A DNA stretch of 64,000 nucleotides from VAZQ01 sp963807865. Its GTDB lineage: Bacteria; Pseudomonadota; Alphaproteobacteria; Rhizobiales; Xanthobacteraceae. Of this stretch, positions 37,155 through 46,560 are shown piece after piece (the stretch's first letter is position 1; every line of letters starts with the position of its first letter). The translations under genes were made by a program, and so were the position numbers. Where the stretch lies: positions 91,127-155,126 of the forward strand of contig CAWEDK010000032.1 of the NCBI GenBank assembly GCA_963807865.1. Reading direction: 5' to 3'. The notes under the pieces were generated by a model that saw nothing but the letters and a program-made list of their open reading frames with translations, made no database searches and was not told the DNA's origin.

Positions 37155-37871
37155 CTACACCCCCAGATACCGGTGCTGGGTCTCCGGCACGGCGGCAAGC
37201 TCCGCTGACGTTCCGGTCCAGACCACCCGGCCCCGCTCGATCAGGTAGTGCCGGTCGGCGATCCGGATCAGCGCCTCGACGTTCTTGTCGATCACCAGGA
37301 TCGACTGGCCGTCGTGCTTGAGCCGCGTGAGGCACTGCCAGATCTCCGCCCGAATGAGCGGCGCGAGGCCCTCGGTCGCCTCGTCGAGGATCAGAAGCTG
37401 TGGGTTGGTCATCAGCGCGCGGCCGATCGCCAGCATCTGCTGCTCGCCGCCGGAAAGCTGGTTGCCCATGTTGCCGAGCCGCTCGGCCAGCCGGGGAAAC
37501 AGCTCGCAGATCTTCCGCAACGTCCAAGGTTCGGCGGTGCCGCTGCGGTTTGCCGCGGTCGCGACCAGGTTCTCACGCACGCTGAGATTGGGAAAAATCT
37601 GGCGCCCCTCCGGCACCAACCCGAGGCCGAACTGCGCCACCTGGTACGACGGCAGGCCGCGGATCTGCCGCCCGGCAAATCGGATGTTGCCGGCGCGCGC
37701 CTGGGTGAGGCCCATGATCGAGCGCACCGTGGTGGTCTTGCCCATGCCATTGCGGCCCATCAGGGTGACCATCTCGCCGGCCGCGATCGCCAGCGACATG
37801 CCGAACAGGACCTGGCTCAGGCCGTAACAGGTCTCGACACCGTCGAGTTCGAGCAGCGGATCGCTAGCCAT
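37155..37871 (-). CDS. livF: Branched-chain amino-acid-type ABC transporter ATPase (LivF)
   Basis: 238 residues: Walker A MGRNGMGKTTTVRSIMGL, signature SGGEQQMLAIGRALM, Walker B LLILDEATEGLAP, and VIDKNVEALIRIADRHY with the switch region. The short length and these features mark the LivF subunit. It overlaps livG by eight bases as the last gene of a SBP-H-M-G-F operon on the minus strand. The complex imports amino acids, amides or aromatic acids. Confidence 0.94.
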   Translation of the reverse strand: MASDPLLELDGVETCYGLSQVLFGMSLAIAAGEMVTLMGRNGMGKTTTVRSIMGLTQARAGNIRFAGRQIRGLPSYQVAQFGLGLVPEGRQIFPNLSVRENLVATAANRSGTAEPWTLRKICELFPRLAERLGNMGNQLSGGEQQMLAIGRALMTNPQLLILDEATEGLAPLIRAEIWQCLTRLKHDGQSILVIDKNVEALIRIADRHYLIERGRVVWTGTSAELAAVPETQHRYLGV

Positions 37872-38625
37872 GGACCGCTTCCTGTTCGCCCAGATAGGCC
37901 TCCCGCACCTCCTTGTTGGCCCGGATCATGTCGGGCGCTCCGGATGCGATGATCCTGCCGTAAACCAGGACGGTGATGCGGTCGGCGAGCGCGAACACCG
38001 CCTCCATGTCGTGCTCGATCAGCAGGATCGTCTGTTCGCGCTTGAGCTCACGCAAGGTGGCGACCATGCGCGCGGTCTCCTCCGGCCCCATGCCGGCCAT
38101 CGGCTCGTCGAGCAGCAGCATGCGCGGCTGGGTGGCGAGCGCCATTGCGATCTCGAGCTGCCGGTGCTCGCCGTGGCTCAGATTGGACACCAGCACATCG
38201 CCGCGCCGCTCGAGCCCGACGCGGGCGAGCGCGGCCCGCGCCGGTTCGCGCAGCTCGGTCTCGCGCCGCGCATCGCGCCAGAAATGGAAAGAGTGGCCGC
38301 TGTGGGCCTGAACGGCGAGCGCAACATTGTCGAGCGCGGTGAAATCCGGAAACAGCGACGTGATCTGGAACGAGCGGGCAAGTCCGAGCTGGCTGCGGCG
38401 GTAGGTCGGCAATGCCGTGATGTCGACGCCGTCGAAGCGAATGTTTCCGGCATCGGAGGAAATCTCGCCCGCCAGCTGGCCGATCAGCGTCGTCTTGCCG
38501 GCGCCGTTCGGCCCGATCACCGCGTGCAGCTCGCCGGCCGGCACGTCGAACGTGATCGACTCCGACGCCACCACGCCGCCGAAGCGCTTGCTCAAATTGT
38601 CGACCTGCAAGAGCGCCTCAGTCAC
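37864..38625 (-). CDS. livG: Branched-chain amino-acid-type ABC transporter ATPase (LivG)
   Basis: 253 residues from a GTG at 38625 that overlaps the livM stop. Walker A is AVIGPNGAGKTTLIGQLAGE. The LivG-specific ITALPTYRRSQLGLARSFQI lies before the signature NLSHGEHRQLEIAMALA, where His replaces the more common Gly-Gln pattern. Walker B is RMLLLDEPMAGMGPEE and the switch His is in LLIEHDMEAVF. It pairs with LivF to drive transport. Confidence 0.94.
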   Translation of the reverse strand: MTEALLQVDNLSKRFGGVVASESITFDVPAGELHAVIGPNGAGKTTLIGQLAGEISSDAGNIRFDGVDITALPTYRRSQLGLARSFQITSLFPDFTALDNVALAVQAHSGHSFHFWRDARRETELREPARAALARVGLERRGDVLVSNLSHGEHRQLEIAMALATQPRMLLLDEPMAGMGPEETARMVATLRELKREQTILLIEHDMEAVFALADRITVLVYGRIIASGAPDMIRANKEVREAYLGEQEAVHG

Positions 38626-39586
38626 GGCGTTCCCTCGCGAACATGCCATCGATGCCGCCGCGGGCGAACAGCACGACCAGCAGGAACAGCGGCCCGAGCA
38701 CGATCTGCCAGTATTCCGCCACCCGCACCGCGCCATCGCCCAGGAACGGGTGGGTGGCGATGCGGATCAGCGCCGGCAGCGCCTCTTCCAGCACCAGCAG
38801 CGCGACCGCGCCCATCAGCGGGCCGAACGTCGAGGCCATGCCGCCGAGCACCACCATGACGATGAGGTCGCCCGACCGCGTCCAGTGCATGGTGGCCGGG
38901 CTGATGAACTCGGTGTGGTTGGCCAGCAGCGCACCGGCAAGTCCGCACATGACGCCGGCGATGACGAAGCAGGCGAGCCGGTATCGGTAGGTCGGGAAAC
39001 CAATCGCCCGCATGCGCCGATCGTTCGAGCGCGAGCCCTGGATCACCATGCCGAAGCGCGAATTCACCAGCCGCCACGTGGCGTAGGTCACCGCGAGCAG
39101 CACCGCGAAGCAGAAATAGTAGAACACCGTCCGGTTGCCGAGGTTGATCAGACCTTCGAACTGGCTGCGCGTGCGGATCGTGAGCCCGTCGTCGCCGCCG
39201 TAGCGGTCGAGCCCGATCGCCACGTAGTAGATCATCTGTGCGAACGCCAGCGTGATCATGATGAAGTAGACGCCGCGCGTGCGCAGCGACAGCGCGCCGA
39301 CGCCCAGCGCGAACAGACCTGACGCCACCAGCGCGAGCGGCCACTGCACGAAGCCCGAGGTGATGCCCTCTTTCGCCAGGATGCCGACCGCGTAGCCGCC
39401 GATGCCCAGATAGGCGGCATGGCCGAAGCTCACCATGCCGCCGTATCCCATGATCAGATTGAGGCTGACCGCCGCCAGCGCCAGGATGAGGATGCGGGTG
39501 AACAGCGACATCAGGAAGTAATTGCCCGTGGAGGCGCAGTACACCGGAATGAGCGCCAGAAACACCAGCAGTGCGGCCACGAACAC
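38618..39586 (-). CDS. livM: Branched-chain amino-acid-type ABC transporter permease (LivM)
   Basis: 322 residues, starting with GTG at 39586 and with eight or so hydrophobic segments. Typical LivM blocks are LNLIMGYGGMVSFGHAAYLG, RMRAIGFPTYRYRLACFVIA and VVLGGMASTFGPLMGAVALL. It is 25 bases from livH and overlaps livG, so it belongs to the same operon. It forms the channel with LivH. Confidence 0.93.
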   Translation of the reverse strand: MFVAALLVFLALIPVYCASTGNYFLMSLFTRILILALAAVSLNLIMGYGGMVSFGHAAYLGIGGYAVGILAKEGITSGFVQWPLALVASGLFALGVGALSLRTRGVYFIMITLAFAQMIYYVAIGLDRYGGDDGLTIRTRSQFEGLINLGNRTVFYYFCFAVLLAVTYATWRLVNSRFGMVIQGSRSNDRRMRAIGFPTYRYRLACFVIAGVMCGLAGALLANHTEFISPATMHWTRSGDLIVMVVLGGMASTFGPLMGAVALLVLEEALPALIRIATHPFLGDGAVRVAEYWQIVLGPLFLLVVLFARGGIDGMFARERRD

Positions 39587-39610
39587 GTTGCGCGGAGTGA
39601 CGAAGTCCGG

Positions 39611-40528
39611 TCATTTGCTCGACGCCGGGAACAGACCTTCCGGCCGGAATACCAGGACCGCCGCCATCAGCGTGTAGATCAGCATCGATGACAGCGCAGG
39701 TCCGGCGCTCGACCCGGCGCTGTAGCTCACGAAATGGCGCACGAGGTCGGGCAGGAACGCCCGCCCGATGGTATCGATCAGACCGACGATGACCGACGCC
39801 ACCAGCGCACCGCGGATCGAGCCGATGCCGCCGATGATGATCACCACGAAGGCGAGGATCAGAATGTCCTCGCCCATGCCGATCTGCACGAATGAGATCG
39901 GCGCCCGCATCAGGCCGGCGAAACCCGCGAGCGCGGCGCCAAGCCCGAACACCAGCGTGTAGAGCAACTTGATGTTGATCCCGAGCGCGCCGACCATCTC
40001 ACGGTTGGAGGCGCCGGCGCGGATCAACATGCCGATGCGCGTGCGCATCACCAGGATGTAGAGCAGGAGCGCGACCGCCAACGTCGCCAGGATGATGACC
40101 AGGCGATAGAGCGGGTAATAAACGCCGGGCAGCACCTGCACGGCGGTGAGCATTTCGCTGGGCAGCGGCAAGGTCATGCCGGCCGGCCCCCAGATCAGCC
40201 GCACCAGTTCGTTGAAAAATAGCAGGAGCCCGAACGTGCCCAGCACGTGATCGAGATGATCACGGCCATAGAGCCTGCGGATGGCGACCACCTCGACCGC
40301 CATCCCGACCAGCAGCGTCGCGATCAGGGCCAGCACCGCGCCGGCCACGAAGCTTCCGGTCACCGCCGCAAAGGTGGCGGCGAAATAGGCGCCAATCATG
40401 TAGAGCGAGCCGTGCGCCAGGTTGACCAGGTCCATGATGCCGAAGATCAGCGTCAGACCGGCCGCCAGCAGGAACAACAGCATCCCCAACTGGATGCCGT
40501 TCAGGCACTGCTCGATGAAATACAGCAT
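39611..40528 (-). CDS. livH: Branched-chain amino-acid-type ABC transporter permease (LivH)
   Basis: 305 residues with the LivH pattern: FIEQCLNGIQLGMLLFLLAA, LTLIFGIMDLVNLAHGSLYM, REMVGALGINIKLLYTLVFG and ILAFVVIIIGGIGSIRGALV. It is polytopic throughout. It lies between the receptor gene (with a terminator in between) and livM. Confidence 0.94.
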   Translation of the reverse strand: MLYFIEQCLNGIQLGMLLFLLAAGLTLIFGIMDLVNLAHGSLYMIGAYFAATFAAVTGSFVAGAVLALIATLLVGMAVEVVAIRRLYGRDHLDHVLGTFGLLLFFNELVRLIWGPAGMTLPLPSEMLTAVQVLPGVYYPLYRLVIILATLAVALLLYILVMRTRIGMLIRAGASNREMVGALGINIKLLYTLVFGLGAALAGFAGLMRAPISFVQIGMGEDILILAFVVIIIGGIGSIRGALVASVIVGLIDTIGRAFLPDLVRHFVSYSAGSSAGPALSSMLIYTLMAAVLVFRPEGLFPASSK

Positions 40529-40673
40529 CGCTCCAGTCTCGCGGGCTCACTCTGCCTCTGCGCGTCGCAGGACGATGGCCTGCAAGAACGATGCCCTGAA
40601 AAAGCAGTCCCCGGCAACAACCATGGCTTGCGGCGCGATTCCCTGCAAAGGTGATGCCATTGTTTCCCCCAAG

Positions 40674-40709
40674 GAAAAGGACGGCAGGAGCATCGCTCGG
40701 CTGCCGTCC
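40674..40709 (-). terminator. Hairpin between receptor gene and livH (partial terminator)
   Basis: The 9-bp stem GGACGGCAG / CTGCCGTCC is followed on the minus strand by CCTTTTCC. It lies just after the receptor gene and before livH. It likely reduces read-through so the receptor is made in excess over the permease, as is common in such operons. Confidence 0.7.
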
Positions 40710-40728
40710 CGGTTTTCTCACGCAGCGA

Positions 40729-41898
40729 TCATTTCATCGGGCACTTGCCGACGTGCTTGTCCTGGTCGTTCTCGACGATGGTGGCGACCGTCTTGAGCAC
40801 GTAGTCGTCGCCCTGCTTGACCACGTCCTGCAGGTAGAAGTTCTGGATCGGAATGTGGTTGGGGCCGAACTTGAAGTTGCCACGGACGGACTTGAAGTCG
40901 GCCTTCTCCAGCGCCTTACGCAGGGCTTCCTTGTCGCTCATGTCGCCTTTGGTGGCCTTGAGGCCGCTGTCGATCAGTGCGGCAGCGTCGTAGGTCTGCG
41001 AGCCGTAGAACGACGGCCGTGTCTTGTACTTGGAGACATAGTCGGCGACATACTTCTTGTTGGCCTCGTTGGGCAGGTCGTTCACCCATTGCTGCGCACC
41101 CGGGATGCCGACTGCCAGGTCCTTGAGGCGTGGGATCGACAGTTCGTCGATCGTGAACGCGGTATAGAGTGGAATCTGACCCTTGAGACCGCTTTGCGAA
41201 TACTGGGTGACAAACTGGATGCCGGCGCCGCCCGGATAGAACGCGAAGATCGCGTCCGGCTTGGCGGCGCGCGCCTTTGACAGCTCGGCAGAGAAGTCGA
41301 GCTGGTCCGGCCAGCGGGTGAGTTCGCGGCCAACGATCTGGCCCTTGAAGGTCGCCGCCACACCCTCCAGCATGTCCTTGCCGGCTGCGTAGTTCGGACC
41401 GATCAGGAAGGCGGTCTTGACGCCTTTCTGGTTCATGTATTGGCCGACCGCTTGCGGGGTCTGGTCGTTATTCCAGGAGGTCGAGAACACGTAGGGCGAG
41501 CACTGCTCGCCGGCCAGTTGCGAAGCGCCGGCATTCGTGACGATCGTGAAGGTCTTGGAATCGACCAGCGGCTTGAGCGAGGCCAGCATCACGTTCGACC
41601 AGATGTAGCCGACGACGAAATCGACCTTGTCGGACTCGATCAGCTTCTGGGTCTTCTGCACCCCGACTTCGGGCTTGAGCTGGTCGTCTTCGTAGATGAC
41701 CTCGACCGGCATGCCGCCGAGCTTGCGGCCGAGATGGTCGAGCCCGAGCTCGAACGAGTTGCGCATGTCGTTGCCGATTGCGGCGACCGGGCCACTGAAG
41801 GTGGAAACGAAGCCGATTTTGACCGTCTTCTGTTGCGGCAACGCCGGCGCCGCGCTCAGCAGCATGAGCGCGGTCGTCCCAAGCAGCACTTTCTTCAT
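40729..41898 (-). CDS. ABC transporter substrate-binding protein of the first Liv operon
   Basis: 389 residues from the ATG at 41898, eight bases behind GGAGGAT. The signal peptide is KKVLLGTTALMLLSAAPALP. The mature start KTVKIGFVSTFSGPVAAIGN is the Peripla_BP_6 opening; MPVEVIYEDDQLKPEVGVQK and VDFVVGYIWSNVMLA follow. It is the receptor for the LivHMGF set just downstream. The next start, ATG at 41907, is also possible. Ligand unknown; its fold-mates bind amino acids or aromatic acids. Confidence 0.92.
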   Translation of the reverse strand: MKKVLLGTTALMLLSAAPALPQQKTVKIGFVSTFSGPVAAIGNDMRNSFELGLDHLGRKLGGMPVEVIYEDDQLKPEVGVQKTQKLIESDKVDFVVGYIWSNVMLASLKPLVDSKTFTIVTNAGASQLAGEQCSPYVFSTSWNNDQTPQAVGQYMNQKGVKTAFLIGPNYAAGKDMLEGVAATFKGQIVGRELTRWPDQLDFSAELSKARAAKPDAIFAFYPGGAGIQFVTQYSQSGLKGQIPLYTAFTIDELSIPRLKDLAVGIPGAQQWVNDLPNEANKKYVADYVSKYKTRPSFYGSQTYDAAALIDSGLKATKGDMSDKEALRKALEKADFKSVRGNFKFGPNHIPIQNFYLQDVVKQGDDYVLKTVATIVENDQDKHVGKCPMK

Positions 41899-42122
41899 GT
41901 CGTCCATCCTCCGGGGGAAGTGTGAGAGCTGGTGCGATCTTACTGGATCGACCCTATAGCCAAAAGCCCCAAGGCCGTGGCGTTTTGGCCCTTTTCCGGC
42001 TCTTTGCAAGTGCAACGGCCTGTTCGCGCAAGCTGGCGGCGTTCGCTTGCGTTGCCGCCAGCGGGGCAGTAAAGCATCGCGGGGACGGAGTTTTTGATCG
42101 TGAATTCAAAGAGGTACGGCGC

Positions 42123-43592
42123 ATGTCGAACAGTAACGTCGTGAGCCCAACCGCGCAGAACGATCTGCGCGAATTCATCGCCGTGGTCGAACAGCGCGGC
42201 GAACTGGCGCGCGTTGCCGACGCCCATTGGGACAAGGAAATCGGCGCCGTCACCGAGGTGCTCTATCGGCAGAAGGTCGAGAAAGCGCCGATGCTGCTGT
42301 TCGACGATATTCCCGGGTATCCCAAGGGCTATCGCTGCGCCTACGGCATGTTCGGCTCGCCGTACCGGCTCGCGACCGTGCTCGGCATGGAGCCGTCCTG
42401 GTCGGACGACCGGATGGCGATGCTCGAACCACTACCGCGCCTTCACCAAGAAGAGGGTTCAAGCAGATCCCGCCCCGCACCGTGCAGGACGGCCCGGTGC
42501 TGGAGAACATCGTCCGCGACAACGAGGTCGACCTGCTGAAGCTGCCGGTGCCGATCCACCACGAGGACGACGGCGGCCGCTACATCGGGACTGCCTGCGG
42601 CGTGGTGACCCGCGATCCCGATACCGGGCGGATCAACGTCGGCACCTACCGGGTGCAGGTGAAAGGGGCCAACATCTGCGCCTCGTACATCTCGAACGGC
42701 AAGCAGGGCCGCATCCACCGCGACAAGTATCTCAAGGCCGGCAAGGTCTGCCCGGTGGTGATCATCGTCGGCTGCGATCCGATCACCTATCTCGCGGCCG
42801 GCTACACCATGCCCGACTCGATGTCGGAGTACGAATGGGCCGGCGGCCTGATGGACCAGCCGCTCGAACTGATCGAAGGCGAGGTCACCGAAACTGCCCT
42901 TCCCGGCGCGCTCCGAGATCGTGCTCGAAGGCGAGATCATGCCCGGCGAGAAGACGCTCGAAGGCCCGTTCGGCGAATGGCACGGCTATTACGCCGGCGA
43001 AGCGCAGTGAAGAACCGGTCATCCGGGTCAAGCGCATCTATCACCGCAACGATCCGATCCTGACCTGCGCGGCGAGCCAGAAGCCGCCGCACTCGCATCT
43101 GTTCGAGCGCTGCTTCCTGCGTTCGGCCGCGCTGATGGATTCACTCGAAGGCGCCGGCATCCCGGACGTGAAGGGCGTCTGGCAGCACCAGGCCGGCGCG
43201 CGGCCGCACGTTCTGCGTGGTCTCGGTCAAGCAGCGCTATTTCGGCCATTCGACGCAGGTCGGCCTGGTCGCCTCGCAGGTCAATCCGAACGGCTATATC
43301 GGCCGCTGGATCGTCGTGGTGGACGACGACATCGACCCGACCGACATCCACGACGTCATCTGGGCGATGGGCACGCGCTGCGATCCCAAGACCCGTACCA
43401 CGATCCTCGACAACTGCTGGTCGTCGCGGCTCGACACGATGGTGACCGACTATTCGCGGCTCTACAATTCGCGCATCGTGGTCGACGCCTGCAAGCCCTA
43501 CGAGCGCATCGACGATTTCCCGAAGGTGGCGCAGACGTCGCAAGCAACTCGCCTCCGAGGTGCGCGCCAAATATCCGGACTTGTTCCGCTAG
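42123..43592 (+). CDS. UbiD-family prenyl-FMN-dependent decarboxylase, heavily frameshifted
   Basis: About 485 residues after six one-base shifts (near 42428, 42457, 42893, 43005, 43201 and 43541). Marks are NDLREFIAVVEQRGELARV, ICASYISNGKQGRIHRDKYL, VVIIVGCDPITYLAAGYTMP, RVKRIYHRNDPILTCAA and the end VRAKYPDLFR. The family uses prenylated FMN to add or remove carboxyl groups from unsaturated or aromatic acids; the cofactor maker UbiX is not in the window. It lies at the head of a catabolic island, convergent with a MarR gene. The extra bases are always between codons. Confidence 0.88.
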
Positions 43593-43657
43593 GGTCAGGA
43601 TTCAATCAAGCGCGGATGACAGATGACTGAGAGGTCCGGATAGATGTTGCAGTTCAC

Positions 43658-44173
43658 TCACCCGGAATGCGCTCGGAAGATATGCCGCCATGCATCGCTG
43701 CGCGCGAAAATTTCCAATGACTGCCGCTCAAGCTTATCGAGGGTACGGTAGAGCATCGTCCGCTCGGAGGGCGTCAGCACGCTGAGAAGCTCCTGCTCGA
43801 GAGCGCGCGACACCTGCTCGATCTTATCGTGAAGGCGCCGCCCCTTCGCCGACAGCGACAGGATGGTGCGCCGGCGGTCGGCCGGATCCTCGCGGCGGAG
43901 CACGAGGCCCTGTTCGGCCAGCGCGTCGATGCCGCGGGTCACTTTGGCGGGCTCAAGGCTCGTGTGCGCGCCCGCGTCGCTCGCCGATAGTGGGCCGAAA
44001 TATTCAATGACGCTGAGAAGCTTCCAGCTGTTGACCGAGAGCCCGAAGGTCGCAGTGTGCATTTCAGCAAGGCAGCGCGTCTGGCGCCGAGCGATAATCG
44101 AGAAGCGGTATGACGTACGCTGATCAAGGCTCAGTCGACCGGCGTCCGGCCGCACTTCCCGCTGTTTCCTCAT
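43658..44173 (-). CDS. MarR-family transcriptional regulator
   Basis: 171 residues with the winged-helix core: NSWKLLSVIEYFGPLSASDA, KVTRGIDALAEQGLVLRRED and PADRRRTILSLSAKGRRLHD. These show the recognition helix and the D-x-R wing. MarR proteins repress by default and leave DNA when they bind phenolic or aromatic ligands, which suits the neighbouring decarboxylase and oxygenase genes. The upstream gene is a Bug receptor on the same strand, 15 bases away. The target is not shown. Confidence 0.93.
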   Translation of the reverse strand: MRKQREVRPDAGRLSLDQRTSYRFSIIARRQTRCLAEMHTATFGLSVNSWKLLSVIEYFGPLSASDAGAHTSLEPAKVTRGIDALAEQGLVLRREDPADRRRTILSLSAKGRRLHDKIEQVSRALEQELLSVLTPSERTMLYRTLDKLERQSLEIFARSDAWRHIFRAHSG

Positions 44174-44188
44174 AATGTTCGGTGCCGG

Positions 44189-45175
44189 TTACTTCTGCTT
44201 GATACCGGTCGAATTGACAAGCCGCTGCCAGCGCCCTGCCTCATTGGTGATGAAGCGGTCAAAGGCGTCGGCAGGGCCGGTCGCGACCTCGAGGCTTTGC
44301 TGCGCAAACCGCGCCTTCACGTCCGGTTCGTTGACCACTATGGTGAGCTCGGCATTGAGCTTGGCAACGATCGACTTCGGCGTCCCGGCCGGCGCCAGAA
44401 TGCCGAACCAGAACTCTACGTCGACACCCTTGATACCCTGCTCCTCGAAAGTCGGCACGCGGGAGAGCGCGACGCCCGGCAGATCGGCGAGCCGCTTCGG
44501 TCCGGTGACGGCAAGTGCGCGCGCCTTACCGACCTGCAGGGTCGCAATGGGGCCCGGCATGCTGTCAAAGATCAGGTCAACGATGCCGGACTGCAACGCG
44601 GTCCAGGACTGTGCACCGCCTGGAAAAGGGATGTGAACCATATCGACTCCGGCGACCTGCTTGAACATCTCGGTCGAGAGATGGTGCAAGCTGCCGGGCC
44701 CCGACGTGCCGTAATTCAGCTTGCCGGGGTTCTTTTTGGCGTAGTCGATCAGCTCCGTGAGTGTCTGGATTGGCAGGTCAGAGCGCACCGACAGGAAGAA
44801 CGGTCCGCGCAGCACCTGGACAATAGGCGCAAACGCCGTCGCCGGATCGAACGGCGCCTCCTTGGCGACCGCGGGCGAAATCAATACCGAGCCCGTGCTG
44901 CCGAACAGCAGCGTGTAGCCGTCCGGATCGGCCTTAGCGACGGATCGGCTGCCGGTTGAACCGCCACCGCCCGGTCGGTTTTCGATGATCACCGGCTGCC
45001 CCAATCGGTGTGACAACTTCTCGCCGATGATGCGCGCATAGACGTCGGGGCCGCTGCCGGCGGGAAACGGCACCATCAGCGATATGCGCCGGTTGGGATA
45101 ATCCTGCGACCAGGCAGAGCCGTTCAGCATGCCAGGAAGCAGAGCGGCAAGAAGCAGAGCGATTCTCAGAATCAT
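44189..45175 (-). CDS. TctC/Bug solute receptor
   Basis: 328 residues from the ATG at 45175, with a signal peptide (RIALLLAALLPGMLNGSAWS). Bug marks are RISLMVPFPAGSGPDVYARI, GQPVIIENRPGGGGSTGSRS and KADPDGYTLLFGSTGSVLIS. It should bind a carboxylate in the periplasm. It lies between the MarR gene and the dehydrogenase of the dioxygenase cluster, all on the minus strand. It may deliver the pathway substrate, but no TctAB genes are nearby. Confidence 0.93.
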   Translation of the reverse strand: MILRIALLLAALLPGMLNGSAWSQDYPNRRISLMVPFPAGSGPDVYARIIGEKLSHRLGQPVIIENRPGGGGSTGSRSVAKADPDGYTLLFGSTGSVLISPAVAKEAPFDPATAFAPIVQVLRGPFFLSVRSDLPIQTLTELIDYAKKNPGKLNYGTSGPGSLHHLSTEMFKQVAGVDMVHIPFPGGAQSWTALQSGIVDLIFDSMPGPIATLQVGKARALAVTGPKRLADLPGVALSRVPTFEEQGIKGVDVEFWFGILAPAGTPKSIVAKLNAELTIVVNEPDVKARFAQQSLEVATGPADAFDRFITNEAGRWQRLVNSTGIKQK

Positions 45176-45221
45176 GTCGATGGTCCTGTTGCGGCAAGCA
45201 TGTCCGATCATCGGCCCGGCA

Positions 45222-46046
45222 TCACGTTACCCCGGCTTGGAACGCGACGCCGGCCGCGCGGCGGGCATCTGTCGGCGAGTGCTTCTCCTTGCCCTGCGGT
45301 CCCAATGCGCTATGCCCGCCATCGACCCGCAGACAGCTTCCGGTGACGAAGCCCGCATGCTCCGAGCACAAGAACAGGACCGCGTCGGCAACCTCGGCGA
45401 GCGTCCCCATCCGTCCTAAGATATGCAGCCGATCAGCGAGATCGGCGTAGCGGTCTTTGACGTCTTGGGGCGCGACCTGGTGCCACGGCTTCTCGGTCCA
45501 GCCCGGCATGACTGCATTGACCCGAATGCGGCTACTGGCGAGATCGAGCGCCTGGCTGCGCGTCACCTGCTCGATTGCCGCCTTGGTGGCAGGGTAGATC
45601 CAGCGCCCAGTCAGCCCGACATGCGCGCTCTCGCTGCTGAAATAGACGACGGAAGGCCACGACGACTTCTTCAGAAACTCAAGCGCGCGCCGTAACAGCA
45701 TCACGTGCCCGAACAGGTTGCTGTCAAACCCGTTCTGCCAGGCGGCGCGGTCGGACTCGATCCCCTTGTCGGCGTAGGTTGCGGCAGCGTTCACGAGAAA
45801 ATCGATGCCGCCAAAACGATCCGCAGTGAACGTCACGAGTTGGTCGATGTCCTCGTCGCGGCGAAGATCGGCATGCAAATAGCCGCAGCCCGGACCAACC
45901 TCGCTTTCAATCGCACGACCCGACTGGTCTTGGATGTCGCAGAACGCAACCTTCGCACCGGCAGCCGCGAAAGCACGCACGAGGCCAGCACCGATGCCGC
46001 TTGCCCCGCCAGTCACGATCGCCACGCGATCCCTGATGCCTTTCAT
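45222..46046 (-). CDS. Short-chain dehydrogenase/reductase
   Basis: 274 residues. The cofactor motif is VAIVTGGASGIGAGLVRAFA, the active-site serine lies in VVYFSSESAHVGLTGRWIYP, and the Y-x-x-x-K pair is in YPATKAAIEQ. The C-terminal half has the usual GFVTGSCLRVDGGHSALG. Placed next to the dioxygenase subunits, it probably oxidises the cis-dihydrodiol they make, though sequence alone does not prove it. The frame is intact. Confidence 0.92.
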   Translation of the reverse strand: MKGIRDRVAIVTGGASGIGAGLVRAFAAAGAKVAFCDIQDQSGRAIESEVGPGCGYLHADLRRDEDIDQLVTFTADRFGGIDFLVNAAATYADKGIESDRAAWQNGFDSNLFGHVMLLRRALEFLKKSSWPSVVYFSSESAHVGLTGRWIYPATKAAIEQVTRSQALDLASSRIRVNAVMPGWTEKPWHQVAPQDVKDRYADLADRLHILGRMGTLAEVADAVLFLCSEHAGFVTGSCLRVDGGHSALGPQGKEKHSPTDARRAAGVAFQAGVT

Positions 46047-46058
46047 TGTGCGCCTTCC

Positions 46059-46553
46059 TCAGACGATGATCGAAAGTTTGCCGTGCGGGCGCAGCGCTCC
46101 CATTGCGAGGATCGTCCGCTTTTCCTTGATCAGCACCGCGCCATTGGGCCGGACCAGCAGATATTCGTGCCGGCCGAAATAAGTGTCGGTGATGCCTTGA
46201 CTGCAGCGAAAGGTGATGAAGCTCGACGCCGCCTTGAGCGCATCGCCGTCCATACCAGCGAGCCGCACGTTGCTGATCATCCGCTGGGTGATCGAGCGCG
46301 GATATTCGGCGTGTGCGGTCTTCTTGCCCAGGCGCTTGACGCGCTCGGTGAGATGGTGCTCGTCGTCCGCAATCAGGAACAGTGCCGAGTCCGGCGACGC
46401 ATAGGGATCGCCCACCATCGGCGGCACGAGATAGCGGCATCCGGGCGCGAAGAGCTGGCGCCACTCGGTGAGCCGCCATTCATCGAGCAACGCCGCCTCA
46501 TGGATGAGAAAATCCTCTATCTCCGAGCGGCTAAGATCACTGAGCGCGCCCAT
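46059..46553 (-). CDS. Aromatic-ring-hydroxylating dioxygenase, beta subunit
   Basis: 164 residues from the ATG at 46553, eight bases after the alpha-subunit stop. The SnoaL/NTF2-like core appears as IEDFLIHEAALLDEWRLTEW and LFAPGCRYLVPPMVGDPYAS. SQGITDTYFGRHEYLLVR and the late strand IKEKRTILAMG complete it. The beta subunit stabilises the alpha3beta3 oxygenase and can shape substrate choice. It is the second gene of the alpha-beta-dehydrogenase set. Confidence 0.92.
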   Translation of the reverse strand: MGALSDLSRSEIEDFLIHEAALLDEWRLTEWRQLFAPGCRYLVPPMVGDPYASPDSALFLIADDEHHLTERVKRLGKKTAHAEYPRSITQRMISNVRLAGMDGDALKAASSFITFRCSQGITDTYFGRHEYLLVRPNGAVLIKEKRTILAMGALRPHGKLSIIV

Positions 46554-46560
46554 TCGCCGG

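Noticed and set aside
2502..43592. Frameshifted genes as true pseudogenes or programmed frameshifts
   Set aside because: dnaA and maeB are among them, no nonsense codons accompany the shifts, and no slippery heptamer or stem is shared; consensus or strain-mixing error fits better.
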